A DNA stretch of 64,000 nt from Bacteroidales bacterium UBA1715 (lineage in GTDB: Bacteria; Bacteroidota; Bacteroidia; Bacteroidales; UBA1715), in the NCBI GenBank assembly GCA_002317135.1, contig DCIX01000025.1, forward strand, positions 186,001 through 250,000, in the 5' to 3' direction. Shown here piece after piece: positions 25,861 to 34,846 of the stretch. The stretch's first letter is position 1. Each line of letters begins with the position of its first letter. The translations under genes and the position numbers were made by a program. The notes beneath the pieces are model-generated. The model did no database searches, had not been told where the DNA came from, and was given only the letters and a program-made list of their open reading frames with translations.

Positions 25861-26894
25861 AATTTTATCTTTAAATTCACCACATACAAGTCTTGAGAAT
25901 CATCTATATCAAGAGTACATTTGGAGCCATACACCAAATATAATCGATTCTTAACATTCTGAATACCAATACCATGTACTTTATCTTTTTGCATTTCTAT
26001 AGACTTTTTATTTTCTATATGAAACTCTATTTGTTTCTTTGTTATAACTATATGACAATTAATATTGACAATACCCTCGGAATCTACCCCATGTTTAAAC
26101 GCATTTTCCAAAAAAGGGACCAAAATCATAGGAGCAATTTCCGCTTGTGGATTCTGATTATCTACCTCTATATTTATAACACTTTCCGAAGACAAACGAA
26201 GTTTTTGCAGTTTAACATAATCCAGTAAATAATTGATTTCCTTTTGGATATTAACCATATTTTCATTGGAATCGTATGTAACATATCGCAACAAATCCGA
26301 AATAGTAAGGATAGTTTCCGGCAACTTGTCCGATTTCTTTAACGACAACGAATACAAACTATTCATTGCATTAAACAAGAAATGTGGACTCAACTGAGAT
26401 TTAAGCAATTGCATATTCGAAGTTATCTGCTGTCTTTCCAACTCTCGCAACAGTTTTTCTTGTTTTGCATGATGTATACTTGAACCATAAACAGCACTTA
26501 CGGCAACTGTCACAACAAAAGACATATACAAATGTGGAGGAATAAAACCATTTTGGACGACCTTTGGTTTCGGTCGCGGAGAACCAAAAGTCAATTCACG
26601 TACCAAATTCAAAAACTCTTCATGAAACGGTTTCATGCAATTGAATAATTGTACATAAAGCAAAGCTAACGAAACCAATGTAATGCAATACAACACATAC
26701 TTTTTCTTAAAAAAGAAATGCGGAATAGCAAACAATGCATGCGTATAAAAAACAATGAGTATGCCTACCAATGCGATAAATTCATATCCATACAATTTCA
26801 ATGAGAATGGAACAGAGAAAAAAATATGGGGAATCATCAACAAGATAGCCCAAGCAATAAAATGTTTCAAAAATTTTTCTATACCCTCTTGCAT
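25857..26894 (-). CDS. LytS-type sensor histidine kinase
   Basis: A 345-residue membrane kinase. Four hydrophobic segments in residues 1-140 form the sensor; the cytoplasmic part has the phospho-histidine His171 in LSPHFLFNAMNSLYSL (His_kinase family of LytS/YehU) and the ATP-binding LENAFKHG. It is coupled by a 4-bp overlap to its response regulator. A promoter TTTG-N22-TATTTTTG lies just upstream. Confidence 0.92.
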   Translation of the reverse strand: MQEGIEKFLKHFIAWAILLMIPHIFFSVPFSLKLYGYEFIALVGILIVFYTHALFAIPHFFFKKKYVLYCITLVSLALLYVQLFNCMKPFHEEFLNLVRELTFGSPRPKPKVVQNGFIPPHLYMSFVVTVAVSAVYGSSIHHAKQEKLLRELERQQITSNMQLLKSQLSPHFLFNAMNSLYSLSLKKSDKLPETILTISDLLRYVTYDSNENMVNIQKEINYLLDYVKLQKLRLSSESVINIEVDNQNPQAEIAPMILVPFLENAFKHGVDSEGIVNINCHIVITKKQIEFHIENKKSIEMQKDKVHGIGIQNVKNRLYLVYGSKCTLDIDDSQDLYVVNLKIKL

Positions 26895-26910
26895 ACTAAA
26901 ATTTTATATT

Positions 26911-26944
26911 CAAAAATAAACCTATTCAATTATTATAGGACAAA
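26911..26944 (-). promoter_or_regulatory. Promoter of the lytS-lytT operon
   Basis: Minus strand TTTG (26941-26944) and TATTTTTG (26911-26918) with 22 bp between. The inferred start site is only about 10 bp from the lytS ATG, so the leader is very short. Confidence 0.55.
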
Positions 26945-27050
26945 ATATATACTAAGTGGTCAAAATACCGCATGAACGCAATTTTATCTATAAATAGCAC
27001 TTGCAAAATAAGAAAAAGTGTACTTTTGTAAAAATTTAATCTTCAAAGAA

Positions 27051-27932
27051 ATGAATTCAAAGTCAAGTATCATCTTTTTAGTTATTGCTATACTTTTAGC
27101 ATTAGGATTAGGTTATTTCGTATGGCAAAACCAAGAACTAAAAGCAGAAATTGAAACTCTACAAGACACTGTTTCTAGTGTACACATTGAGAAAGCAAAA
27201 CTTTTAAACAATCTTGATTCTTTGGAAGTAGAAATAAAGAAACAAGTTGCTGCAAACGACGAAATGGATTCTGTATTAGCTGAACGCTTGGCAGAAATCG
27301 AAGAAACTCGTGCCGAATTGGCTGTAGCACAAGCCGATGCTGCATTAGTTGCAAAATACAAAAAGCAAATCGAAGCATTGAAGGCAACTGCACAACAATT
27401 CATTCGCGAAAACGATATGCTAAAACACAGAGTTGACTCATTGAAGTTCGAAGACAGTTTGAAAAAGCAAAAAATCGACACAATGACTATTTTGGATTAC
27501 CAAAAAACACAACAAATCGAGCAATTGAGCGAAAAAGTTGAAAAAGGATCAGAACTTCGCATAAGTGACATTGTAGCAAGAGGTTACAACCAAAGCGGTA
27601 AAGTTGCGACAAAAGCACGCAGAACTGCAAAAATCGGTGTTTCTGGTATGTTATTGAAGAACACTTTAGCCGAGGCAGGTTCAAAATTGTTATTCATCAG
27701 AATTATTGCTCCTAACGGAACAGTTTTGACTGCAAGCAATGCTAATCAATTTGATTTTGACGGTAAAACAATTATGTACACTGAGAAGAAAGAAGTTGGA
27801 TACGACAACGAAGATGTTAAATTCGAAATCTTCTATAACGCAGAAAACGAACTTCTTGAAATCGGAACATACCAAATTTCCATTTTCTGTGACGGAAAGG
27901 AAATTGGTCGCTCAACTTTAGGTTTGCAATAA
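27051..27932 (+). CDS. Membrane-anchored coiled-coil protein
   Basis: A 293-residue protein. Residues 5-23 are a membrane helix (SIIFLVIAILLALGLGYFVW); ~25-180 is a continuous coiled coil with heptad Leu/Ile/Ala; the last ~110 residues form a beta-rich domain (LLFIRIIAPNGTVL, later EIGTYQISIFCDGKEIG). The layout suggests a periplasmic coiled-coil with a terminal binding domain, seen across Bacteroidota without known role. The ATG at 27051 follows a TACTTTTG promoter element at 27021-27028. Confidence 0.75.
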   Translation: MNSKSSIIFLVIAILLALGLGYFVWQNQELKAEIETLQDTVSSVHIEKAKLLNNLDSLEVEIKKQVAANDEMDSVLAERLAEIEETRAELAVAQADAALVAKYKKQIEALKATAQQFIRENDMLKHRVDSLKFEDSLKKQKIDTMTILDYQKTQQIEQLSEKVEKGSELRISDIVARGYNQSGKVATKARRTAKIGVSGMLLKNTLAEAGSKLLFIRIIAPNGTVLTASNANQFDFDGKTIMYTEKKEVGYDNEDVKFEIFYNAENELLEIGTYQISIFCDGKEIGRSTLGLQ

Positions 27933-27960
27933 AATTTATTATATTTGCGAAAAAGAAATG

Positions 27961-27990
27961 GGAATCCTTGAAAAGAGGATTCCTTTTGTT
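27961..27990 (+). terminator. Terminator / leader hairpin before greA
   Basis: GGAATCC (27961-27967) pairs with GGATTCC (27977-27983), followed by TTTTGTTTT. A TATATTTG -7 element at 27940-27947 precedes it, so the hairpin is either the terminator of the coiled-coil gene or an attenuator in the greA leader. Confidence 0.6.
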
Positions 27991-28020
27991 TTATTTTATA
28001 CCAAGAAAAAATTATCACTT

Positions 28021-28491
28021 ATGGCTATTTCTTATGTAACAGAAGAAGGTTTGCGTAAATTACAACAAGAACTTGAACAATTAACAACTGTTGAGCGTAA
28101 AAAAATCTCTCAACAAATTGCAGAAGCACGCGACAAAGGTGATTTGTCGGAAAATGCTGAATACGATGCAGCAAGAGAAGCACAAGGACTTTTGGAATTG
28201 CGTATATCTAAGCTTCAACAAACTATTATGAATTCTCGTATTATCGACGAATCTAAATTGGATATGTCGACAGTACAAATTCTATCGAAAGTAAAAGTTC
28301 GAAATACAAAGACAAATAAGGAAATGCAATACACATTGGTTGCTGAGTCAGAAGCTGACCTAAAGAGCGGTAAAATCGCTATCAGCACCCCTATTGCTAA
28401 AGGTTTACTTGGCAAAAAAGTTGGCGATATTGCTGAAATCCAAGTTCCTGCAGGAAAAATTCCTTTCGAAATCGTTGAAATTTCTCGTTAA
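28021..28491 (+). CDS. greA: Transcription elongation factor GreA
   Basis: A 156-residue factor that rescues backtracked RNA polymerase. The coiled-coil N-domain begins YVTEEGLRKLQQELEQL and has the tip acids in RDKGDLSENAEYDAAREAQG; the C-terminal globular domain ends IAEIQVPAGKIPFEIVEI. Length is normal. The frame extends 63 bases upstream but the family start is the ATG at 28021. The HIT gene starts 4 bp after its stop. Confidence 0.96.
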   Translation: MAISYVTEEGLRKLQQELEQLTTVERKKISQQIAEARDKGDLSENAEYDAAREAQGLLELRISKLQQTIMNSRIIDESKLDMSTVQILSKVKVRNTKTNKEMQYTLVAESEADLKSGKIAISTPIAKGLLGKKVGDIAEIQVPAGKIPFEIVEISR

Positions 28492-28495
28492 TACT

Positions 28496-28891
28496 ATGGC
28501 TTCTATATTCTCAAAAATCGTTGCTGGCGAAATTCCAGCGCACAAAGTTGCCGAAAATGATGAATTCTTGGCATTTCTTGATATTAGCCCAATGACAATG
28601 GGTCACACTTTAGTTATTCCTAAGAAAGAAATATCGTACATCTTCGATGTAGACGACGATGTTCTTGGACGAATGATGGTATTTGCAAAACAAGTAGCAA
28701 AAGCCGTTGAAAAAAGTGTTGACTGCGTTCGTATCGGTGTTGGCGTTGTTGGTTTAGAAGTTCCACATTGCCACATACATTTGATTCCATTGCACAATTC
28801 TGTTGGTGAGATGAATTTTGGAGGTCCAAAACTTTCACCATCAAACGAAGAATTGGCAGAAATGGCTGCAAAGATTAAATCTAACCTATAA
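28496..28891 (+). CDS. HIT-family hydrolase
   Basis: A 131-residue histidine-triad nucleotide hydrolase. The active site HCHIHLIP is at 91-98 and the N-terminal SIFSKIVAGEIPAHKV is the HINT/Hit signature. It probably cleaves AMP-linked or dinucleoside substrates. Five bases from the greA stop, so the two form an operon. Confidence 0.93.
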   Translation: MASIFSKIVAGEIPAHKVAENDEFLAFLDISPMTMGHTLVIPKKEISYIFDVDDDVLGRMMVFAKQVAKAVEKSVDCVRIGVGVVGLEVPHCHIHLIPLHNSVGEMNFGGPKLSPSNEELAEMAAKIKSNL

Positions 28892-28915
28892 TAGATTTCC
28901 GTCGTTTCTTTTTGT

Positions 28916-30226
28916 ATGGAGAAAATTGCCATTTATACAGAATCAAAGTTCCTTCCGGAAAAAAATTATGTTTTCAAGGTAATCTTTGGCGAAATTCTTG
29001 GCATTGAGTATGAAGTATTTGATACTTCTGTCAGCCAAGTGTATAAAATAGTATTCTCCGACGGGAAATTTATTGAGTTTGCAGACAATTTTTTCACTTA
29101 CATTCCAGAATCCATTGGGTATTGTAAGAAGTCGTATCTACCTGAAAAATTGTGGGAATTAAAGAACACTTTCGGTGAGCCAATTCCTTTTTTCTACGGA
29201 TCTAATAGATTCACAGACCACGGCAAATCAATTTATTGTGGTGTGGACATTATCGGCAACTCATTTTTTATGTTAAGCCGATGGGAAGAAATGGTTCAAG
29301 ATAAGAAAGACAAGTTTGGTAGATTTCCTGAAGAAGAGTCTTGCGCAGTAAAGTTTGGCGTTATACAAAAACCGTTAGTCCACGTTTATGCTGAATTTCT
29401 TCGCAAACTACTTACTCATTTTGGTTACGAAATTCCTGTTAGACAGAAATACAAAAAGATACTTACCCACGACATAGATTATCTTTACAAATGGGGGACC
29501 CGTTTTGACTATGTAAAGAACTGTGCTGGAGACATTTGCAAGCGTTTTTCAATCAAAGCATTGAAAGCGACAATGAAAATGTATAAGAATGGCGAAGATC
29601 CATACGATACCTATCAGCATCTTATGGATTTGAGCGAGCAAAACGGGCAAAAATCACTGTTTTATTTCTTGAAATCAAAGAAAAACGACTTTGAAATCAT
29701 TACTGAACGCGGACAGAAAATAATACAATCGATTATTGCAAGAAACCACGATATTGCCATACATTCAAATTATTTCCTTGAAGATGATTGGCGAGAAATG
29801 CAAAACGACAAGGAATATTATGAACGTATTTTTAGCAAAAAAATAGATAAAAATCGGCAACACTATTTAAAAGTGAATTTTCCACAAACATTCCGGTTAT
29901 TAGAAGAAAACGGAATTACACAAGATAGCAGTTTGTATTATTCACATCATCTTGGATTTCGTACTGGTATGTGCATTGAGCATTCTCTTTTTGATTGCGA
30001 AAGAAGAAAGATAATGAAAATCAAGGAATTGCCACTAACATTAATGGATATTTCCTTACAAAAAGCACGAAAATACGACGAAGCAATCGAAATGGTTGAT
30101 ACACTCATTGAAACAGTTAAAAAATATAACGGGACATTTGTTTGCTTGTGGCATAATAGCAGTTTTAATTCTCCTGAATGGAGATATTTAGCAGGAATTT
30201 ACGAGCACATTGTAGAAGCGAAATAA
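28916..30226 (+). CDS. Polysaccharide deacetylase family protein (DUF7033-like N-terminus)
   Basis: A 436-residue protein with no signal peptide. The N-terminal ~170 residues look like the domain found before deacetylase folds in Bacteroidota. The NodB-like part begins KILTHDIDYLYKW near residue 185 with the metal aspartates, continues with HDIAIHSNY (near 280) supplying a histidine, and has LWHNSSF near 420. The HxxxH metal motif is weaker than in the 546-1676 enzyme. Cytoplasmic location and the lack of an export signal suggest it acts on lipid-linked or intracellular glycans; this is inference. Confidence 0.75.
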   Translation: MEKIAIYTESKFLPEKNYVFKVIFGEILGIEYEVFDTSVSQVYKIVFSDGKFIEFADNFFTYIPESIGYCKKSYLPEKLWELKNTFGEPIPFFYGSNRFTDHGKSIYCGVDIIGNSFFMLSRWEEMVQDKKDKFGRFPEEESCAVKFGVIQKPLVHVYAEFLRKLLTHFGYEIPVRQKYKKILTHDIDYLYKWGTRFDYVKNCAGDICKRFSIKALKATMKMYKNGEDPYDTYQHLMDLSEQNGQKSLFYFLKSKKNDFEIITERGQKIIQSIIARNHDIAIHSNYFLEDDWREMQNDKEYYERIFSKKIDKNRQHYLKVNFPQTFRLLEENGITQDSSLYYSHHLGFRTGMCIEHSLFDCERRKIMKIKELPLTLMDISLQKARKYDEAIEMVDTLIETVKKYNGTFVCLWHNSSFNSPEWRYLAGIYEHIVEAK

Positions 30227-30254
30227 ATTTCTACATTTACCAAAATTTTAAACG

Positions 30255-31235
30255 ATGAAGAATATATTTGGAGACATATTTAAAGTTGTGATTTTCGGAG
30301 AAAGTCACGGAGATAAAGTCGGAGTTGTTATAGATGGTTGCCCTGTTGGCATAGATTTATGCGAAGCAGACTTCGACACAGATATTCAGCGCCGTCGTTC
30401 CGGGAAATTAGGTTCAACGCCACGTATCGAAGCCGATATTCCACACATTGTTAGCGGTGTTTTCAATGGGAAGACTAATGGTTCTCCTATCACAATTCTT
30501 TTCGAAAACACAAACACAAAATCTGGCGACTATTCAAACTTAGTAAATCATCCAAGACCAGGTCATGCTGATTTTACGGCAAAGGAAAAATTCAAAGGCT
30601 ATAATGACCCACGTGGTGGCGGACATTTTTCGGGAAGAATCACACTTGGTATTGTTGCCGCAGGTGTTATCGCAAAGAAAATCGTTGCACCAATCCAAAT
30701 AGAAGCAACTTTAACTGAAGTTGGCGGTAGCACAAATATCGAAGAAACTATAAAAGAAGCAATTCGCCGACAAGATTCTGTAGGCGGTATGATTGCCTGT
30801 AAATGTACAAATGTACCTGTCGGACTTGGCGAGCCATTTTTCGGATCAGTAGAGTCAGAAATCGCTCATATAATGTTCTCTATTCCTGCAATTAAAAGCA
30901 TAGACTTTGGCTGCGGACGAGAAGCCGCAAAAATGTACGGAAGCGAACATAACGATATGATTCTTGATGCTTCTGGAAAAACTGCAACAAACAACGCAGG
31001 AGGTATAAACGGCGGCATCACAAATGGCAACGATATAACATTCTCTGTTGCCGTAAAACCAACAGCAAGTATTTCTCTACCACAAGACACATTTAACTTC
31101 GCAGACGGCAAAATAGAGCCACTTACAATAGTGGGAAGACATGATGCCTGCATCGCCGTACGCGTACCTGTTATTGTTGAATGTGCAGCGGCAATTGTTC
31201 TTGCAGATTTGACATTAAAGGCAAAAGCACAATAA
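30255..31235 (+). CDS. aroC: Chorismate synthase
   Basis: A 326-residue FMN-dependent enzyme that completes the shikimate pathway. Signatures include FGESHGDKVGVVIDG at the N-terminus, RRRSGKLGSTPR, HPRPGHADFTAKEKF and RGGGHFSGRITLG. It is about 30 residues shorter than most homologues; no domain is obviously missing. It lies 24 kb from aroA and aroE-aroK, so the pathway is split. Confidence 0.95.
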   Translation: MKNIFGDIFKVVIFGESHGDKVGVVIDGCPVGIDLCEADFDTDIQRRRSGKLGSTPRIEADIPHIVSGVFNGKTNGSPITILFENTNTKSGDYSNLVNHPRPGHADFTAKEKFKGYNDPRGGGHFSGRITLGIVAAGVIAKKIVAPIQIEATLTEVGGSTNIEETIKEAIRRQDSVGGMIACKCTNVPVGLGEPFFGSVESEIAHIMFSIPAIKSIDFGCGREAAKMYGSEHNDMILDASGKTATNNAGGINGGITNGNDITFSVAVKPTASISLPQDTFNFADGKIEPLTIVGRHDACIAVRVPVIVECAAAIVLADLTLKAKAQ

Positions 31236-31646
31236 TTATTCCACAACAAATTCAAACACTGTTGATAGTTTAGGATGGGTGACATGAATATCACCCATTC
31301 CCATTATATCCATACCTATTATCATATCGTAACGTATTAATGGAGCTTCTACAACTGAGGTAAATCCTATTTTTAAATCTCCAAACTCTAAATCAACAAC
31401 ATAAGATTTTGCCAAAATTGACGAGCCTACAAAACCACTTACTCTTTTCACGTCAATAGGTATAAGTCCAAGTTCTTGAACCAAATTTGTTGATATAACA
31501 CTAATTGTCGCACCGGTATCCCATAGAGCAGAAACACCCTTTTTTATTTTCAAATCAGGAGAATTTGTCTCATAATCAGAAAGATTTAATGTACAGGGAG
31601 TTATCAAGAGATTTGAAATACCATTCTTCACGAAAGAATATCTCAT
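31236..31646 (-). CDS. Retropepsin-like aspartic protease
   Basis: A 136-residue single-domain clan AA protease. ALWDTGATISVIS holds the catalytic D43-T-G-A, and the later YDMIIGMDIMGMGDIHVTH matches the second conserved retropepsin block. Retropepsins work as homodimers. Its stop abuts aroC. The ATG at 31646 is chosen over a TTG two codons earlier; 6 bp separate it from the stop of the small protein at 31653. This pairing with a short protein suggests a two-gene unit. Confidence 0.8.
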   Translation of the reverse strand: MRYSFVKNGISNLLITPCTLNLSDYETNSPDLKIKKGVSALWDTGATISVISTNLVQELGLIPIDVKRVSGFVGSSILAKSYVVDLEFGDLKIGFTSVVEAPLIRYDMIIGMDIMGMGDIHVTHPKLSTVFEFVVE

Positions 31647-31652
31647 ATCCAA

Positions 31653-31886
31653 TTAATAGTTATAATGAATGATATGAGTTTCTAAACTATTCTTCTCACA
31701 TTTATGAAGAAGGAAATGACCGACACCAAAGTTTGTAACTCCAAAGTCGTATGCTGACCTTGCTTTTTCAAAAGGGAAAACCTGACAATTGTCCGAAATA
31801 ACTAAATAACTACCCTCATAAAGAGACAATAAGTCACTCTCGTGGGCAACATAAAAATCATACTGTTTTTGCAATGGTATTATCAT
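31653..31886 (-). CDS. Short protein of the YxGxY family (DUF5678-like)
   Basis: A 77-residue protein: YDFYVAHESDLLSLYEGSYLVIS near the N-terminus and FGVGHFLLHKC later. The same two motifs recur at 49755-49991 and the first also at 20854-20958. It resembles DUF5678-type proteins that are often found before retropepsin-like genes; that family assignment is tentative. It is the upstream partner of the protease 6 bp downstream. Confidence 0.6.
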   Translation of the reverse strand: MIIPLQKQYDFYVAHESDLLSLYEGSYLVISDNCQVFPFEKARSAYDFGVTNFGVGHFLLHKCEKNSLETHIIHYNY

Positions 31887-31989
31887 AATTAGGATATTTG
31901 GTTCGACAAATATATTATTTTAATAAATGATAGCCAAATTGCAAGTTGCTTTTATATAGTAAAAGAGGATAAAATCATACACCGTTCAT

Positions 31990-32026
31990 AAAAAACTACC
32001 CCAACCGAATTTATCGATTGAGGTAG
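31990..32026 (-). terminator. Terminator of the TerB/vWA operon
   Basis: CTACC at 31996-32000 pairs with GGTAG at 32022-32026, extended inward by CCAA/TTGA and CGAAT-type pairs with G-U wobbles; the minus-strand transcript then runs into a T stretch. It is 37 bp after the stop of the vWA-like gene. Confidence 0.75.
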
Positions 32027-32062
32027 GACATGTCAAATACTTTTCTTTACTACAACATCTAT

Positions 32063-32947
32063 TTAATCAAAAAACTTTTTAATTGCTTTTTCTGTTTGAA
32101 CAGGTAGAGCGGTTTTATAACAAGCATATTTTTGTACTCCCATTTCTGAACACCATTTTCCTAGAAACTCTTTCATTACATCAAAATCACTTGGTCGTGA
32201 CGAATTCGGGTTTAACTCAAGAAATAAAACCTTCGTATCATTAAGATCCTTTCTTGTTGCTATAAATCCTAAATCCTGTGTTGCAATAATATCTAAACAC
32301 TTTGTAGGATTATCTAAACCTTTACTTCGAATAAGATTAGGAAGCAAATATGAGTATCTGTTGCCTTGTTGCATCATTGAACTTTTATGATAAATGTAAC
32401 CATCTGTTACAACAATAAATATGTTATCATAATCATTATCTTTATATAAATCAATTTCATCTTTAAAAAATCTCCAAATGTCACAACCAACCCAAGACTT
32501 AGATTGTATACTCATATCGTAAATCTTTCTCAATGATGAAGTAAATATACTATCCATATTATCGTAATAATACTTTTTCCTTTTACTATCCATTGGACCT
32601 AAATCTATAACTAATGTTTTTGCAAGAGATGCAATTGCCGAATTAGAAGGTGCTGGAGAAAATACTACTTGAATTTTTCCTTTTGCCATATAAGCGCCTT
32701 TTGCCCTCATATCCTCCTTAAAGTATTTTACGACATTAGACACTATTGCCAAATCTCTTTCTGTGTGATTTGGAGTATCTGTAGCTATAATTCTATCTGA
32801 TAAATCAAGCAAAATAGTAACATTAAGTTGTTTTGTTGATATTTCCACAGATTCCTCTGTACCTTTACCATTTCCATCTCCTTCTGGTACACACGAAGAG
32901 AACAAAGAAATACCCAATGTTAAAAATGCAAATACTGTCTTTTTCAT
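32063..32947 (-). CDS. Lipoprotein with vWA-like domain
   Basis: A 294-residue lipoprotein (lipobox FSSC, acylated cysteine about 19). Residues ~40-250 resemble a von Willebrand A fold: LNVTILLDLSDRI gives a D-x-S-x-type first metal strand and NIFIVVTDGYIY the second with its aspartate. Such domains bind divalent metal and mediate protein contacts. Last gene of a four-gene minus-strand unit after the coiled-coil membrane protein (8 bp gap). No known annotation for the set. Confidence 0.7.
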   Translation of the reverse strand: MKKTVFAFLTLGISLFSSCVPEGDGNGKGTEESVEISTKQLNVTILLDLSDRIIATDTPNHTERDLAIVSNVVKYFKEDMRAKGAYMAKGKIQVVFSPAPSNSAIASLAKTLVIDLGPMDSKRKKYYYDNMDSIFTSSLRKIYDMSIQSKSWVGCDIWRFFKDEIDLYKDNDYDNIFIVVTDGYIYHKSSMMQQGNRYSYLLPNLIRSKGLDNPTKCLDIIATQDLGFIATRKDLNDTKVLFLELNPNSSRPSDFDVMKEFLGKWCSEMGVQKYACYKTALPVQTEKAIKKFFD

Positions 32948-32955
32948 TTCAATAA

Positions 32956-34185
32956 TTATTTAGAAATCTCACCTATTGTATTTTGACCTGTAAGCCTTAT
33001 CTGTTCTTGTTCATTTTTTGCCTTGCCCACACCTGCCAAAAAATTTATCCAACCGGCCAAATAACTATTCAAACAATCGACTAAGATATTTACAGGATAA
33101 ACAACATTTTCTAGCTCATTTTCTTTTTCCCTTATCTCAACATCTTTTGTTTTAATCTCACTCTCTATTTTTTCTATATCGTCTTTATATTCATTACACT
33201 GTTTCTTTTTACGACGAATTTCAGCTTCTTTTTCACTAATTTTAACTCGAACCACATTTAATTTCGCATGCGATTCCATAACAAAATCGAAAACTAAGCC
33301 CCAAATTACATAGGAAACAAAACCAGAAAAAATGATTAACAAAAAGTTCACTGACGAAAACGCCAATGCAAATGAGTATTCAGGCACTACTTCAAAAATA
33401 TTTTGTGCTTTTATATTGTAAATCTTTTCAGTGATTTCATAAGCTAAAATTGTATCAAAAATAAAAGTCACCCCAAATAATGCTGTTATTTTTAGATATT
33501 TAACATTTGACTTTTCCTCGCCAAACTTATGAATTAGATACCCTAAAGCTAAGAACACAAAAGGTATAGTACTTATTAATAATAATTCGCCAAAACCATC
33601 GCCAAACGCTTTAGGAAGTGCTTGTGCATCAAATATTGCACTTGCAACTCCAATATTATTTAAAGTAAATTGTTTAAAAAATGCTGAATAAGAAGCTGAC
33701 GAATAAAATATCCACAAGTAAACTGTTAGGACACATATAATAAAAAATCCTATAGAAAAACCTACTTTACCTGTCGGATTCTCAACAACTTGAGTAGGAT
33801 CTTGTTTTATTGATGCTATTTCCTTTCTTAAATCCTCAATGTCTTTACCAGCTCTATCTAAATCACTTTCTTTTCGTTCTTTCTTTACTTCAAGAGTGTC
33901 TTTCTCTCCTTTTAATCTTGCAATTTCATTTCTTATTCTAGTTTGTTCTGCTCCTTGAATTTTACTGTCAGAAGCTAGTTCTGCTTGCAACTTTGCCTTT
34001 GCTGCATGTAAATTAGGAATTAACGCCTCTTCTGATCCTCCAACTTTTCCTGCATCAGAAAAGCCAAGCGATTTATAGTTTTGCTTACGAACAGAATTAT
34101 CATCATTTACAGCACTATTAATCGATTGGTTCGTCTTATCTACTTTATCAACACCCAAAAGAGTTTTAAAAATCTTCAAATCCAT
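32956..34185 (-). CDS. Membrane protein with two coiled coils and four transmembrane helices
   Basis: A 409-residue protein. A charged coiled coil occupies about 55-130, four hydrophobic segments lie at roughly 145-165, 195-225, 230-255 and 270-300, and a second coiled coil at about 305-360 (RVKISEKEAEIRRKKKQCNE onward) precedes a short hydrophobic stretch. No enzymatic motif is visible. It starts 7 bp after the terB-like stop and is followed by the vWA-like lipoprotein. It probably spans the inner membrane and scaffolds partners. Confidence 0.7.
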   Translation of the reverse strand: MDLKIFKTLLGVDKVDKTNQSINSAVNDDNSVRKQNYKSLGFSDAGKVGGSEEALIPNLHAAKAKLQAELASDSKIQGAEQTRIRNEIARLKGEKDTLEVKKERKESDLDRAGKDIEDLRKEIASIKQDPTQVVENPTGKVGFSIGFFIICVLTVYLWIFYSSASYSAFFKQFTLNNIGVASAIFDAQALPKAFGDGFGELLLISTIPFVFLALGYLIHKFGEEKSNVKYLKITALFGVTFIFDTILAYEITEKIYNIKAQNIFEVVPEYSFALAFSSVNFLLIIFSGFVSYVIWGLVFDFVMESHAKLNVVRVKISEKEAEIRRKKKQCNEYKDDIEKIESEIKTKDVEIREKENELENVVYPVNILVDCLNSYLAGWINFLAGVGKAKNEQEQIRLTGQNTIGEISK

Positions 34186-34192
34186 AACTCTA

Positions 34193-34579
34193 CTATGCTA
34201 ATTCATTTAACAATTGTTCTTCCGTTATGCCATTTTTTACACCTTCAAAAAGAAAATCTGCAATAGAATGAATATTCTCTGTTGGAAAACCCATTTTTGC
34301 ACAAATAGATTCAACCATTCTTCTTTCTTCTTCTTGAATTTCACCATCTGCCCAAGCTAATTGAACCAAATCGTATAGCATAATTACTTTTTCTTCTATA
34401 GTATCTGGCAAATAATTTGAACCACCAGGTTTCATAACTACAGCATTAATTTCTTCTGTTGTTACTCCTCTTTTTTTCCCTATTTCATAAAGAACACTTA
34501 ATTCTCGAGGATCAATTCTGCCATCAGCTAACATTAAAGCATAAATTCTTAAAAAATGTGCTTTTAACTTTTCATTCAT
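34193..34579 (-). CDS. TerB-like protein
   Basis: A 128-residue all-helical protein. FLRIYALMLADGRIDPREL and YDLVQLAWADGEIQEEERRM are two copies of the acidic DGxxxxxE segment of TerB (tellurite-resistance) domains, which can bind metal. Upstream is a frameshifted small secreted protein; downstream the coiled-coil membrane protein and the vWA-like lipoprotein. TerB with vWA domains is a known theme in Ter-type stress complexes, but this arrangement does not match the classic ter operon. Confidence 0.8.
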   Translation of the reverse strand: MNEKLKAHFLRIYALMLADGRIDPRELSVLYEIGKKRGVTTEEINAVVMKPGGSNYLPDTIEEKVIMLYDLVQLAWADGEIQEEERRMVESICAKMGFPTENIHSIADFLFEGVKNGITEEQLLNELA

Positions 34580-34596
34580 ACATAAAATTTTTAATA

Positions 34597-34811
34597 TTAT
34601 CTATACCATTCACAAACACCACGATGATGAGAACAAGTTCCTGATGATTTTGACTATAACTATACGTTCCATCACAACAACGAGCTGTTGGACCTTGATA
34701 TTTATACTCCATAACTTCACTTAATGATTCCCAAGTTGTTTCCTTTGGATTGCCTGCAAAATTTGCACATGACAACAGTAACATGGTCGCAAGGCTTAAA
34801 AATTTCTTCAT
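34597..34811 (-). pseudogene. DUF3761-like small secreted protein, frameshifted
   Basis: The frame from 34811 begins with a signal peptide ending at CANFAG and reads ARCCDGTYSYSQNH. The expected continuation GTCSHHRGVCEWYR is encoded in the -1 frame and ends with a stop at 34597, 17 bp before the TerB start. Without the shift the frame runs into unrelated residues and overlaps terB. So a one-base deletion (or sequencing error) near 34641-34648 splits the gene. Intact DUF3761 proteins carry exactly this DGTYSYSQ...GTCSHHxGV pattern. Function unknown. Confidence 0.7.
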
Positions 34812-34846
34812 CTTTTTCTATATTTTTTGTTTTCACCTATGGGCAT

